From: an uncultured Glaciecola sp.
GTDB taxonomy: Bacteria > Pseudomonadota > Gammaproteobacteria > Enterobacterales > Alteromonadaceae
Reading direction: 5' to 3'
Length of the DNA stretch: 64,000 nucleotides
Assembly (NCBI RefSeq): GCF_937770335.1
Contig: NZ_CALJHY010000007.1
Location: 186,001-250,000, forward strand
Below, piece by piece: positions 19,387 to 28,989 of this stretch; positions within the stretch are counted from its first letter, which is position 1; each line of letters starts with the position of its first letter. The notes under the pieces were generated by a model. That model ran no database searches and had not been told where the DNA came from. It worked only from the letters and a program-made list of their open reading frames with translations. Position numbers and translations under genes: made by a program.

Positions 19387-19977
19387 CTAAGAATAAAATT
19401 CTACATGTTTACAAAGATGTGCAGCCATGCCTGCGGTTGCTCCCCAGATAACATCACTTTTATATTGAATAAAGTAGACAGGAAATGATTGCTTGCGGCG
19501 CTCAACATGATGTACAAAATAATTTTGCTGATTCATGAGGTGTGACAGTGGCACCTGAAATACACGACTGACTTCATTTTCATCAATTGTTAAGTCAATC
19601 TCAAGGTCAACAGACTCATCTAAAATACCAATGACAGGTAAAACGGCGAAGCCACTAATGGTTTTATACTCAGGAAGGGTGCCCAGAATACGCACTTTAT
19701 CTGAAGATAGTCCAATTTCTTCCTCAGCTTCACGCAGCGCAGTTTGTACTAACGAATCATCAGAGGCTTCATATTTACCCCCAGGAAAGCTTATCTGACC
19801 AGCATGATGGTTCAAATGACTTGCCCGTTGAGTAAACAACACCTGTAAGTCTTCAAATGGAGGCTGTAAGCATATAAGCACCGCCGCTGGCCTAGTTTTT
19901 ACTGGAAACGGGAAGTCATGCGAAGGTCCTGCGGACCAAGGAAGGTGAAACTTAGATAAAAAGTGTTTTTCATTCAT
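19387..19977 (-). CDS. nudL: CoA pyrophosphatase, Nudix family NudL-type
   Basis: The 196-residue Nudix hydrolase has the CoA-pyrophosphatase signature upstream of the Nudix box (FTQRASHLNHHAGQISFPGG), followed by REAEEEIGL. It probably splits CoA or its oxidised and acyl forms into 4'-phosphopantetheine and 3',5'-ADP. The ATG overlaps the pabB stop as ATGA, so it is translationally coupled to pabB. The pabB-nudL order is common in gammaproteobacteria. Confidence 0.9.
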   Translation of the reverse strand: MNEKHFLSKFHLPWSAGPSHDFPFPVKTRPAAVLICLQPPFEDLQVLFTQRASHLNHHAGQISFPGGKYEASDDSLVQTALREAEEEIGLSSDKVRILGTLPEYKTISGFAVLPVIGILDESVDLEIDLTIDENEVSRVFQVPLSHLMNQQNYFVHHVERRKQSFPVYFIQYKSDVIWGATAGMAAHLCKHVEFYS

Positions 19978-21476
19978 GCTGTTGGTTTATCCACTTCATG
20001 TTTATATTTTACTGCAGAGCTGGTTGCTTTCACCATGTTTTCTAGCGGTAGCTCATCTACCTGCATGGTATCTTCAAGTATAGGCAATATTTTGGCAACC
20101 TTATCTAAGCTTTCTTGGTATTCGCTGGCAATATCTGAATCTAATACAATGCCGCCGCCAGCCCAACAATAAAGATGATTATTTTCTGCTAGGACTGTGC
20201 GAATACAAATACTAGTGTCCATGTCGTTGCGGATACCAATATATCCGATGCTACCGCAGTATATACTGCGTTTATTTGGTTCAAGTTCTTGGATGATTTG
20301 CATGGCTCTATGCTTAGGCGCGCCCGTTATAGAGCCTCCAGGGAAAGCTCCTTTAAGTAATTGAATAGGTGAAGATGTCGCCTTAAGTTTACCTAAAATT
20401 GTACTGACCATATGGTGGACTGCGGGATAACTCTCGAGTTTAAATAGCGCAGGGACGACAACTGAGTGGGGCTCACAATGTTTACTTAAATCGTTTCTAA
20501 GCAAATCTACAATCATGAGGTTTTCAGCTCTATCTTTCTCTGAACTAAGTAATTCTTCACTTAGCTTTTTATCGTCTTCACTATTTTGAGCTCTTTTTCG
20601 TGTACCTTTAATAGGCTTGGTTTCTACCATACCTCCTTTTACTTGTAAGAAGCGTTCAGGAGAAACACTTAAAATGCAGCTGTTATCAAGCCGAATAAAT
20701 GATGAGAATGGCGCTTTATTAACATCTCGAAGTAATTGATACGCTTGCCACTCAGAGCCCTGATAAGTAGCTTCAAAGCGCTGAGCAAAGTTTATTTGAT
20801 AGCAATCACCTGAATGTAAATAGTCGTCTATTTTTTGCAATTTTTGGCGGTATTCAGACTCTGTTTGATTGGCAAGCCAAGGGCTTAATTGCTTAAATTT
20901 TTCTGGATTACTTTGACTATCCAACTTATCTTTATTTGGATTAACGTTTTTCAGTTGAGCTGCGCGCTCTGCGTCGATATAACAACAGTAAACTTTGTTC
21001 GTTTTATTATCAAAAATTAAGCTTTGGTCGTAAATGCCAACAGCTAAGTCAGGTGATAAATATTGTTCTGTATTATTGTCTTGTATGCCGTCTAACTGAA
21101 CATTTAAATCGTAATTGAAGTACCCTAAGGCTCCACATAAAAAAGGTAGCTGGCTGGCGTCAGGTGCGGTAACCATTAATTTAAATTTAGTGTGAATTGC
21201 CTCTAAGCGTTCAAACGGGCACTGATTCACTATATCCGATTCGGTTTTAACTAAACTTGTCCAACCTTCAATCGCAGATTCGATCAGTTGCTTATTGTTA
21301 ACTACTAGTTTTGCAATAGGAGAATGCACAATAATGTCGTAACGACCGTCACTTAACTGGTTATTACAAGTATCGAGCAACATTGCCCAAGGTAAATGCT
21401 GATAATTAGAGAAGACTTGAACTGCAGGCATCCCTTCAAGTTCGGGACACTCTTCAATGAAAATTGGTAGTGACAA
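19974..21476 (-). CDS. pabB: Aminodeoxychorismate synthase component I
   Basis: PabB makes 4-amino-4-deoxychorismate from chorismate and ammonia for folate synthesis. The chorismate-binding domain carries PIKGTRKR, RAENLMIVDLLRNDL, GSITGAPKHRAMQII and, near the C-terminus, the GGGIVLDSD loop. An in-frame ATG at 21557 would add 27 residues, but a TTG at 21476 preceded by ACGAGG at six bases gives a protein beginning LSLPIFIEE and leaves room for a divergent promoter. I therefore chose it. Component II (PabA) is not in this window. Confidence 0.9.
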   Translation of the reverse strand: MSLPIFIEECPELEGMPAVQVFSNYQHLPWAMLLDTCNNQLSDGRYDIIVHSPIAKLVVNNKQLIESAIEGWTSLVKTESDIVNQCPFERLEAIHTKFKLMVTAPDASQLPFLCGALGYFNYDLNVQLDGIQDNNTEQYLSPDLAVGIYDQSLIFDNKTNKVYCCYIDAERAAQLKNVNPNKDKLDSQSNPEKFKQLSPWLANQTESEYRQKLQKIDDYLHSGDCYQINFAQRFEATYQGSEWQAYQLLRDVNKAPFSSFIRLDNSCILSVSPERFLQVKGGMVETKPIKGTRKRAQNSEDDKKLSEELLSSEKDRAENLMIVDLLRNDLSKHCEPHSVVVPALFKLESYPAVHHMVSTILGKLKATSSPIQLLKGAFPGGSITGAPKHRAMQIIQELEPNKRSIYCGSIGYIGIRNDMDTSICIRTVLAENNHLYCWAGGGIVLDSDIASEYQESLDKVAKILPILEDTMQVDELPLENMVKATSSAVKYKHEVDKPTA

Positions 21477-21504
21477 TGTTAACCTCGTAAATAATCGGGT
21501 TTTT

Positions 21505-21534
21505 TTGGCGAAATAATCATTCGATAGGTAGTAT
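21505..21534 (+). promoter_or_regulatory. Candidate sigma-70 promoter for fumarase
   Basis: TTGGCG (21505-21510) and TAGTAT (21529-21534) are spaced by 18 bases, about 50 bases before the fumarase ATG, in the divergent pabB/fumarase gap. The match to consensus is only moderate. Confidence 0.3.
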
Positions 21535-21586
21535 ACTTCGCTAACGATAAAAACCATATTAATCTTTGAAAAAAACAGAGGACAAC

Positions 21587-23119
21587 ATGACCGTCATTCG
21601 TCAACAAGACTTTATAGATAGTATTGAAGATGCACTTCAATTTATCTCATATTATCACCCTTTAGATTACGTAAAGGCTGTTGAGGCCGCTTATAATCGT
21701 GAGGAGAGTCAAGCCGCAAAAGATGCGATGGCCCAAATTTTAATCAATTCAAGAATGTCAGCTGAAGGCAAGCGTCCGTTATGCCAAGATACGGGGATTG
21801 TGACTTGTTTTGTTAAAATTGGTATGGCAGTAAGTTGGGATAAGACAGATATGACTGTTCAAGAAATGGTTGATGAAGGAACTCGTCGTGCTTATCTTAA
21901 TCCTGATAATCCGTTAAGAGCGTCGATTGTTTCTGATCCTGCAGGTAAACGTATTAATACTAAAGACAATACACCTGCAGTTGTGCACATTGACACTGTT
22001 AAAGGCGAAAAAATAGAAGTGATGATCGCTGCCAAAGGCGGCGGTTCAGAAAATAAATCGAAAATGGTTATGTTGAATCCCAGTGATGATATTGCAGAGT
22101 GGGTAGTCAAGACATTACCGACGATGGGCGCTGGTTGGTGTCCTCCGGGTATGTTGGGAATAGGCATTGGCGGCACGGCCGAAAAAGCAGCGGTGTTAGC
22201 AAAAGAAAGCTTGATGGACCCAGTTGATATTCAAGAGTTAATGGAGCGTGGTGCGGTTACTACTGAAGAAAAGCTGCGGTTAGATATATTCAAAAAAGTA
22301 AATGACTTGGGTATCGGTGCGCAGGGATTAGGTGGCTTAACCACCGTTGTTGACGTCAAAATAAAATCAATGCCAACGCATGCTGCATCTAAGCCGGTTG
22401 CTATGATCCCAAACTGTGCGGCAACACGTCATGCACATTTTTACCTTGATGGATCCGGCCCCTCAGAACTGCAACCACCTAAATTAGAAGACTGGCCAGA
22501 AGTGACTTGGGAAGTTAGTAAAAACACAAGACGTGTCAACCTCAACAATATTACTAAAGCTGACATTCAAGATTGGAAGGTTGGAGAAACCGTTTTACTT
22601 AGCGGTAAAATGTTGACTGGTCGAGATGCTGCTCACAAACGCATTCAAATGATGTTAGATAATGGAGAAGGTTTGCCGGAAGGCGTCGACCTAACAAATC
22701 GCTTTATTTATTACGTCGGTCCTGTTGATGCTGTTGGCAGCGAAGTCGTCGGTCCTGCTGGCCCAACCACTGCCACACGTATGGACAAGTTCACCGATAT
22801 GATGTTGGAGCAAACAGGCCTAATAGGTATGATAGGTAAAGCAGAGCGCGGCCCTGAAACAGTAAAAAGTATTGCTAAGCACAAAGCTGTTTATTTAATG
22901 GCAGTGGGCGGTGCGGCCTACCTCGTATCCAAAGCAATTAAAAAGTCACGAGTCGTTGCTTTTGAAGATTTAGGAATGGAAGCCATTTACGAGTTTGATG
23001 TTGTCGACATGCCAGTGACTGTCGCAGTAGATAGCACTGGCGCAAATGCCCATGAAATAGGACCAGCGATTTGGAAAGCGAATATCGCTGACTTAGATGC
23101 GGCTTTAAGAATAAAGTAA
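21587..23119 (+). CDS. fumA: Fumarate hydratase, class I (iron-sulfur)
   Basis: The 510-residue enzyme interconverts fumarate and malate in the TCA cycle using a 4Fe-4S cluster. It joins the alpha and beta parts in one chain. Likely cluster cysteines lie in PLCQDTGIVTC, GAGWCPPGMLG and PNCAATRHAHF. The C-terminal domain has YVGPVDAVGSEVVGPAGPTT. It matches the FumA/FumB type in layout. The ATG at 21587 has an AGAGGA box and is preferred to an upstream TTG at 21566. It is divergent from pabB. Confidence 0.93.
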   Translation: MTVIRQQDFIDSIEDALQFISYYHPLDYVKAVEAAYNREESQAAKDAMAQILINSRMSAEGKRPLCQDTGIVTCFVKIGMAVSWDKTDMTVQEMVDEGTRRAYLNPDNPLRASIVSDPAGKRINTKDNTPAVVHIDTVKGEKIEVMIAAKGGGSENKSKMVMLNPSDDIAEWVVKTLPTMGAGWCPPGMLGIGIGGTAEKAAVLAKESLMDPVDIQELMERGAVTTEEKLRLDIFKKVNDLGIGAQGLGGLTTVVDVKIKSMPTHAASKPVAMIPNCAATRHAHFYLDGSGPSELQPPKLEDWPEVTWEVSKNTRRVNLNNITKADIQDWKVGETVLLSGKMLTGRDAAHKRIQMMLDNGEGLPEGVDLTNRFIYYVGPVDAVGSEVVGPAGPTTATRMDKFTDMMLEQTGLIGMIGKAERGPETVKSIAKHKAVYLMAVGGAAYLVSKAIKKSRVVAFEDLGMEAIYEFDVVDMPVTVAVDSTGANAHEIGPAIWKANIADLDAALRIK

Positions 23120-23314
23120 TATCTGTTTAACTCATCAGTTTATCTTTAGCTGGCGCTGCAACAAAGAGGGGTCCCTCAATATGATTATGACGGGGCCTTA
23201 TTATCATCTTTTCATTTTTCGTTAGTCGACTTTATTTAATCATTAAAACAAGAAATTTATGATTAAACGCGTTCGCGAACCAACATATAAAGACCTTACA
23301 AGGATAAGTAGCGC

Positions 23315-24937
23315 ATGTTACAGCCGTTTATGAATATTGAAGTTGCAATCGCATCTGGCATTGCAGCGTTTGTCAGTTTGCTGCTAGTTTGGTCGATAAT
23401 GCGCTCTCAATCAAAGCGTCAATTCGACTTGACTCAAGCAATGCATCAAACTGAAAGGGTACAACAAGAGGATACATACATCGCTCAACTTAATGAGCAA
23501 AAAAATGAATATCAAATCGAAACACAAGACTTGAAACAACAGATCGCACTAAATAGTCAATCTTTAAGCCAGCATGCATCTAAAATTGACGAACTCCGAG
23601 ATAGAATTCAAATAGGTGATAGTGAATATAAGCAGCAGTTAGACACGGGCAGAAGCATAATCGCCGACAATCAGCGCGAAATAGGGATCTTAAGTCAGAA
23701 GGCTGATGAATTACTAAGAAAACAAAATGAAAACAAAGTGTTCTCGACGAAATTAGAAGAACTAAGCTATAAATATGCAAATTTACAAGCAAGTTATCAA
23801 TCTCAGCAGGCAGGTTTTGAGCAAGAGCGAAAGAGTTTTTCTGAAAAATTAACGTTGCTTGAAAACGCGGAAAAACAACTTTCTTCACAATTTGAGAATT
23901 TAGCTAATAAAATATTCGAGCAAAAATCAGAAAAATTTACTAAAACAAGTGAATCTGGAATAACCCAGCTTATCGCGCCACTCAAAGACCAAATCGAATC
24001 ATTTAAGCGCCAAGTTTCAGATCAATATATTAAGGAAGGACAAGAAAGAGCATCCTTAAAAACCGAAATATTAAGTTTGAAAGAACTAAATAAACAAATA
24101 ACGGAAGAGGCTGCCGCTCTCACAAACGCCTTAAAAGGTGATAATAAACAGCAAGGTAATTGGGGCGAACTTGTTTTAGAGCGCATCTTGACCGAGTCAG
24201 GATTGCGAAATGGGCATGAATATGAAACTCAGAAGTCGTTAAAAAACGATCTTGGTAAGCGTTATCAGCCGGATATTGTTGTGCATTTACCTAACGATAA
24301 AGACATTATTATTGACTCTAAAGTGTCACTAATTGCACATGAAAGGTATGTTAATGCCAAAAATGATAACGACCGTCAACGCGCTATTAAAGAGCATATA
24401 AATTCGATAAGTGGTCATGTCAAAGGCTTGAGTAAAAAAGACTATCAAGATTTAACTGGAGTAAGAACACTAGATTATGTGCTTATGTTTATTCCGATTG
24501 AATCAGCTTTTATTTCAGCCATTGAACACGCTCCAGAGCTCATAAAACTAGCGCTTGATAACCAGATAATGTTAGTTAGTCCCACCAATCTGCTGGTTGC
24601 GTTGCGTACAATTAATAATATCTGGCAATACGAATACCAGAATCAAAATGCCAATAGAATAGCTGACCAAGCCCGCAAGATGTATGACAAATTCCATGGC
24701 TTTGTTACAGATATGGAAAAAATAGGTCGAAATGTTGATGCTACTGCAAAAGCATATGAAGCTGCCATGGGGAAATTATCTACTGGTCGAGGCAACTTAG
24801 TTAGACAAGCAGAACAATTCAAAAAGCTAGGTGTTACACCAACCAAGTCGTTAGATGCTGGTTTAGTTGATGGTAGCTTAGATGGTGATTTTGACGATAT
24901 GGATGAGGCAGAAGACGAACCTAAACATATACAATGA
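23315..24937 (+). CDS. rmuC: DNA recombination protein RmuC
   Basis: The 540-residue protein has an N-terminal membrane segment (GIAAFVSLLLVWSIM), then a long coiled coil of about 250 residues rich in Gln, Glu and Lys, then the RmuC nuclease-like domain. That domain contains QGNWGELVLERILTESGL, QPDIVVHLP and IIDSKVSL, a PD-(D/E)XK-like arrangement. RmuC limits inversions at short inverted repeats in E. coli. The length is usual. An AAGGA box stands about ten bases before the ATG. Confidence 0.93.
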   Translation: MLQPFMNIEVAIASGIAAFVSLLLVWSIMRSQSKRQFDLTQAMHQTERVQQEDTYIAQLNEQKNEYQIETQDLKQQIALNSQSLSQHASKIDELRDRIQIGDSEYKQQLDTGRSIIADNQREIGILSQKADELLRKQNENKVFSTKLEELSYKYANLQASYQSQQAGFEQERKSFSEKLTLLENAEKQLSSQFENLANKIFEQKSEKFTKTSESGITQLIAPLKDQIESFKRQVSDQYIKEGQERASLKTEILSLKELNKQITEEAAALTNALKGDNKQQGNWGELVLERILTESGLRNGHEYETQKSLKNDLGKRYQPDIVVHLPNDKDIIIDSKVSLIAHERYVNAKNDNDRQRAIKEHINSISGHVKGLSKKDYQDLTGVRTLDYVLMFIPIESAFISAIEHAPELIKLALDNQIMLVSPTNLLVALRTINNIWQYEYQNQNANRIADQARKMYDKFHGFVTDMEKIGRNVDATAKAYEAAMGKLSTGRGNLVRQAEQFKKLGVTPTKSLDAGLVDGSLDGDFDDMDEAEDEPKHIQ

Positions 24938-25007
24938 AAAGCGTGAATGTCGACAGATAAATTAACACAAACCGACTTACTTAAGAAAGGCAAACAATCG
25001 TAGCAAT

Positions 25008-25415
25008 TTATCGTTCTTGTATTGCGAAGCTTGTTGTAATGCTCACATTGCCAGTCAACATTAGCATCACAGAACAATATTTTTCTGTGCTCAACTGCAC
25101 GGCTCTGGCTAAATTTTTTTCATTTATATCGTTACCCTGAACCACGAAGTGAGCATGTATCTTAGTGAATTTTCGTGGTGCAGATTCAGCTCTCTCAGCT
25201 TCCAATTCACAGTAACAACCGTGCATTAATTGGCGTGATTTACGCATGATTTCAACAACATCAACAGAAGAACAAGCACCCACTGAAATCAACACCGCTT
25301 CCATCGGTGAGAGGTTTTTACCATTACCGTCTAGATTAAGTTTGTGACCATTATCCATTTCACCGGCAAAACTCAAACCATCCTCAGAGGGTTCCCATAC
25401 GACTGTTGCTTTCAT
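25008..25415 (-). CDS. OsmC family protein, YhfA-like
   Basis: The 135-residue protein is OsmC-like, with the two conserved cysteines of the family in VGACSSVDVV and EKYCSVMLML. The overall pattern resembles E. coli YhfA more than the peroxidases OsmC or Ohr. The two Cys suggest thiol-dependent peroxide reduction, but YhfA itself is not functionally settled. An AGGGAA box precedes the ATG. It follows the CvfB-like gene on the same strand with 20 bases between, so the two probably form an operon. Confidence 0.85.
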   Translation of the reverse strand: MKATVVWEPSEDGLSFAGEMDNGHKLNLDGNGKNLSPMEAVLISVGACSSVDVVEIMRKSRQLMHGCYCELEAERAESAPRKFTKIHAHFVVQGNDINEKNLARAVQLSTEKYCSVMLMLTGNVSITTSFAIQER

Positions 25416-25435
25416 TTAATTCCCTAATATTGTAT

Positions 25436-26290
25436 TTACTTATTTTCCACTATAGAAATGTGGGTTTTGCTCAATAATATTTTTTTATCTTTGTAAAGTG
25501 TACCAATTGCGCGTTTATAAGCGCCCTTACTGACGTGATAACGAGCAAATATTTCTTCAGCAGAGCTTTTATCAGTGACAGTAGAAATCCCACCGTGAGC
25601 AACTAAGTCGTCCATAATTTGGGTTGCTAAATCACTTCTCGCTTCTTTGCCTTCTTTTTGTAAAGACAAATCAATTTTACCATCTTCTCGAATTTGTTTT
25701 ACATAGGCAGTGAGTTGATCGCCAACAGCGAGCCTTTTAAATAAATCGCTTTTGAATAGCAAGCCCTGATATTGTTTGTTGATAACACATTTGAAGCCTA
25801 GAGAAGTTTCGTCAAAAACAATAATGGATACGGCTTCACCAATCGACAACTCATCTGTCGTTTCATCTAGAAAGCGATAGAGTTTTGTACAGCCGATCAT
25901 TTTTCTATTATCAGGGTCATCTAATAAGCACACAACATAGCTTAAACCAATATCCATCGGTTTATGTTGCATCGATTTGGGTACCAACAAATCACGCTCT
26001 AATCCCCAATCAAAAAATGCACCGAAATCGGTCGCGCCGGTGCAAGTGAGTAGTGCAAACTCATTCACTTTTATTGGCATATCTTTTTGTGTGGCGTGAA
26101 TACTGCCATCTTGTGCGTAATACACAAATGCTTGAAGACTTTGTCCCTCAATAAATTGGCCATTTGCATCACTCAACGGCAGGAATACAGGTTCATCTAT
26201 TTCAGTTTGTGGACCTGAAAAAGACAAAGTGTAACCAAAGGGCAACTCGTCGGTGACGATCAAATCATTCACTTGACCAATAATTGGCAT
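25436..26290 (-). CDS. CvfB-like S1 RNA-binding protein
   Basis: The 284-residue protein has the CvfB/YitL layout: tandem S1-like beta-barrels and a C-terminal winged helix. Visible marks include TGATDFGAFFDWGLERDLLVP in the central S1 domain, VKQIREDGKIDLSLQ in the next, and SKGAYKRAIGTLYK in the winged helix. It probably binds RNA, and in Staphylococcus a relative affects virulence gene expression. A GAGAG box precedes the ATG. It is divergent from pxpA with about 90 bases between. Confidence 0.87.
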   Translation of the reverse strand: MPIIGQVNDLIVTDELPFGYTLSFSGPQTEIDEPVFLPLSDANGQFIEGQSLQAFVYYAQDGSIHATQKDMPIKVNEFALLTCTGATDFGAFFDWGLERDLLVPKSMQHKPMDIGLSYVVCLLDDPDNRKMIGCTKLYRFLDETTDELSIGEAVSIIVFDETSLGFKCVINKQYQGLLFKSDLFKRLAVGDQLTAYVKQIREDGKIDLSLQKEGKEARSDLATQIMDDLVAHGGISTVTDKSSAEEIFARYHVSKGAYKRAIGTLYKDKKILLSKTHISIVENK

Positions 26291-26378
26291 TTAGTACTCT
26301 CTTTTACATGATTTTTTAACGTTATGGCTTTAGTATAACAGCATTGAATTTTTCAACATCATTGTTAATTTGGGTTCT

Positions 26379-27116
26379 ATGAAATTAAATGCCGATTTAG
26401 GTGAGAGTTACGGGCATTGGCAGTTTGATGCAGACATCGACATTATGCCATATATCGATATGGCAAATATTGCTTGCGGAGGTCATGCGGGCGACCCGAC
26501 GGTCATGCATAATACGATTGCACTGGCCGCCAATCACAGAGTACTCATTGGCGCTCATCCTTCTTATCCAGACCTGCAGGGCTTTGGCCGTCGAAGTATG
26601 CGTATTCCATCCAAAGAACTAATACTCATTATTCAAGCTCAAATAGCGACATTAGATGGCCTTGCAAAATGCCAAGGTCAGCAGCTTCACTATGTTAAGC
26701 CTCATGGCGCACTGTACAACGACATGATGTCAGACTCAACGGTTAGAGCCGCTGTGTTTGCAGCCATTTCAGGTTTCTATAGTAACTTACCCTTGGTAGT
26801 GCAAGCTGGTAATCAAAACGCAGCTTTGCATATTGAAGCTAAAGAGCTTGATGTAACCCTCATATTTGAAGCATTTTGCGATCGTTTATATTTAGATTCC
26901 GGTATGCTATCCCCACGCAGCCACCCAAGAGCCGTCTTGACCGCTGCTGAGTCAGTTGAACAGGCTAGACGTCTTATTCAAAGCAATGAGGTGGTTACTG
27001 ACAGTGGCGCTGTTTTACCTATCCACGCTGATACAATTTGTGTGCATGGTGATACACCAGAAGCAATGCACACAGTTGAGAAAATAAGAACTTTATTACA
27101 AAACCAACACGGTTAA
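26379..27116 (+). CDS. pxpA: 5-oxoprolinase subunit PxpA (LamB/YcsF family)
   Basis: PxpA is a subunit of the ATP-dependent bacterial 5-oxoprolinase, which converts 5-oxo-L-proline to L-glutamate. The opening LNADLGESYG, NIACGGHAGDP near residue 31 and VKPHGALYNDM near residue 105 are family marks, as is the C-terminal CVHGDTP. The ATG at 26379 follows a weak ribosome site and is preferred over an in-frame TTG at 26370. It heads the pxpABC-aminotransferase operon, with pxpB starting 11 bases after its stop. Confidence 0.93.
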   Translation: MKLNADLGESYGHWQFDADIDIMPYIDMANIACGGHAGDPTVMHNTIALAANHRVLIGAHPSYPDLQGFGRRSMRIPSKELILIIQAQIATLDGLAKCQGQQLHYVKPHGALYNDMMSDSTVRAAVFAAISGFYSNLPLVVQAGNQNAALHIEAKELDVTLIFEAFCDRLYLDSGMLSPRSHPRAVLTAAESVEQARRLIQSNEVVTDSGAVLPIHADTICVHGDTPEAMHTVEKIRTLLQNQHG

Positions 27117-27127
27117 ATAGTATAGCG

Positions 27128-27952
27128 ATGACCATAATAAAACAGCAAGAGATTATTGAAATTAGAACAGCTTCGGATTGCTGTGTCATAGTGTATGTCG
27201 ACGACACAGGCATAGGGCTTGAAAAAGCTAATAAAATTATTGAGATTGTAACTAGAGCTCTATTAATAAACAGACCACCTTGGCTTTGTGAATATATTCC
27301 GTCTTATACTTCGTTGCTCATCGAATTTTCACTTTACGATACTGATCATATTGCAGTTAATGCCTTTGTAAAGGAATTGGTTATTAACGCTGATATGGAA
27401 ATTAGTCAGTGTATAACTGAAAATGTAGCAGACACAGGAGAAGCTAGTGGTGGTAACGTTTCCAGCCCAAGCCAGAAAGGGAAATCAACGTTATCGACAT
27501 CCAGACGTATTCATAGAATTCCAGTGTGCTATGAGTTGACTTCACTGCAGTCTGATTTGTCCAAAGTAGCCAATGATAAAAACATAAGTGAAGAAAGGGT
27601 GATTAAATTGCATTGTGCAAATACATATCGGGTATTTGCGACTGGCTTTATGCCTGGTTTTGCCTATTTAGGTGAATTACCCATTGAACTATCTCAACCG
27701 CGATTGAGCATACCTCGTTTAAAAGTACCAAAAGGTGCTGTTGCTATCGCCGATCGTCAAACAGCTATCTATCCAGATGAATCCCCCGGTGGTTGGCATA
27801 TTATTGGCTATAGCCCTCTTAAACTATTGTTCAGTGCCACAGATGGAAATACGACAAAAAATCGAGACCTTGAGTCGTTGTTGATGACCGGAGATAGTGT
27901 CGAATTTTATCCTGTAACTGAAAGCGAATATGTAAATTGGGTAAATTCGTGA
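27128..27952 (+). CDS. pxpB: 5-oxoprolinase subunit PxpB (KipI-like)
   Basis: PxpB is the KipI-like subunit that works with PxpC and PxpA to open 5-oxoproline with ATP. The signature GFMPGFAYLGELP, then PRLKVPKGAVAIADRQTAIYP and SPGGWHIIGYSP are present, all in the C-terminal half. At 274 residues it is somewhat long for PxpB (usually 210 to 240). The excess is a Ser/Gly-rich stretch around residues 105 to 130 that looks like a linker. It ends in an overlap with pxpC, so the two are translationally coupled. Confidence 0.92.
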   Translation: MTIIKQQEIIEIRTASDCCVIVYVDDTGIGLEKANKIIEIVTRALLINRPPWLCEYIPSYTSLLIEFSLYDTDHIAVNAFVKELVINADMEISQCITENVADTGEASGGNVSSPSQKGKSTLSTSRRIHRIPVCYELTSLQSDLSKVANDKNISEERVIKLHCANTYRVFATGFMPGFAYLGELPIELSQPRLSIPRLKVPKGAVAIADRQTAIYPDESPGGWHIIGYSPLKLLFSATDGNTTKNRDLESLLMTGDSVEFYPVTESEYVNWVNS

Positions 27953-28989
27953 AAATAATAGCGACGGGTCTTAGTGCACGATTCACAGACTTAGGAAGAG
28001 TGGGCCACAAGCATAAAGGCTTCACCCAATCCGGTGCACTTGACACAAATAGTCATCTACTGGCTAATGCCATTGTAGGAATGCCTTTTACAAATCCGAC
28101 CATTGAAGTGCTGCTTGGTGGTTTTATCGCTGTTGCAACGCATGACATTCAGGTTGCAATTACGGGTGCTCAAGTTAGGGTACTTATTAACGATGTCCCT
28201 CAACGCTTGAATCATAAGTTAGATTGGCAAAAAGGCGCGACACTACAAATTATGCAACCAGTGCTGGGTGCCAGAAATTACATCGCTTGCGACCGGCCCT
28301 TTATAGTAAGTGTTTTCCTCGATTCTTGTTGCGCAGTAACGCGAGAAAAAACCGGTGGAATGAATTTTGACGGCAAAGGGTTTCAGGTTGCAGATGTACT
28401 TGATTATGAGGGTGCAGGAACGCTAGGTAGTGCAGCCACAAGCGCATCAACCGATAATCTCTCGCCGGAGACTCGGTTAACACATGGCTCAATGAACAAT
28501 GAATTTAGTGGACATAATACCGCCACAAAAACGCTGGCCCCTACGACGCAATTAGCAAAAGAATATGTTGTCCGAGTGGTGTTGGGCTATCAAGAGTCAC
28601 TGTTTGATCATAAAATGAAAGCGTGCTTCTTTAATCAACAATTTACTGTCAGCAATGAAGCCAGTAATATGGGAATAAGGCTAACTGGTAAATCTATCGG
28701 CTCGGTCGCAGTGACTCTTTACTCCGAGGGTATCGCTAATGGCGCAATACAAATAACACCCAGTGGATTACCTATCATCATGTTAGCAGAGAGACAGACT
28801 ATTGGTGGTTACCCTAAAATAGGAAGTATCATTGCCGCTGACTTACCAGAACTCGGCCAGTGTCAGCCTGGCAGCGCCATTCGATTCGAACAGTGTGATC
28901 TATTTACAGCAAGGCAAGCATGGCTACTTCGCCAAATAAGAATAAAAACTTTCGCTCAAAATCAATATGTTAGGGATGAGAAACAATGA
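27949..28989 (+). CDS. pxpC: 5-oxoprolinase subunit PxpC (KipA-like)
   Basis: PxpC is the KipA-like subunit of 5-oxoprolinase. DLGRVGHKHKGFTQSGALD at the start, NPTIEVLLGG near residue 48, and the C-terminal GLPIIMLAERQTIGGYPKIG are family marks. The GTG at 27949 overlaps the pxpB stop by four bases (GTGA) and is preferred over a TTG at 27937. A Ser/Thr-rich insert around residues 155 to 200 has low complexity. The next gene starts inside the stop (ATGA), so all four genes are tightly coupled. Confidence 0.92.
   Translation: MKIIATGLSARFTDLGRVGHKHKGFTQSGALDTNSHLLANAIVGMPFTNPTIEVLLGGFIAVATHDIQVAITGAQVRVLINDVPQRLNHKLDWQKGATLQIMQPVLGARNYIACDRPFIVSVFLDSCCAVTREKTGGMNFDGKGFQVADVLDYEGAGTLGSAATSASTDNLSPETRLTHGSMNNEFSGHNTATKTLAPTTQLAKEYVVRVVLGYQESLFDHKMKACFFNQQFTVSNEASNMGIRLTGKSIGSVAVTLYSEGIANGAIQITPSGLPIIMLAERQTIGGYPKIGSIIAADLPELGQCQPGSAIRFEQCDLFTARQAWLLRQIRIKTFAQNQYVRDEKQ

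Noticed and set aside
23580-23888. Long antisense frames inside rmuC, pabB, helicase and other genes
   Set aside because: They lie wholly within well-supported genes on the opposite strand, lack ribosome sites and show no recognisable family.
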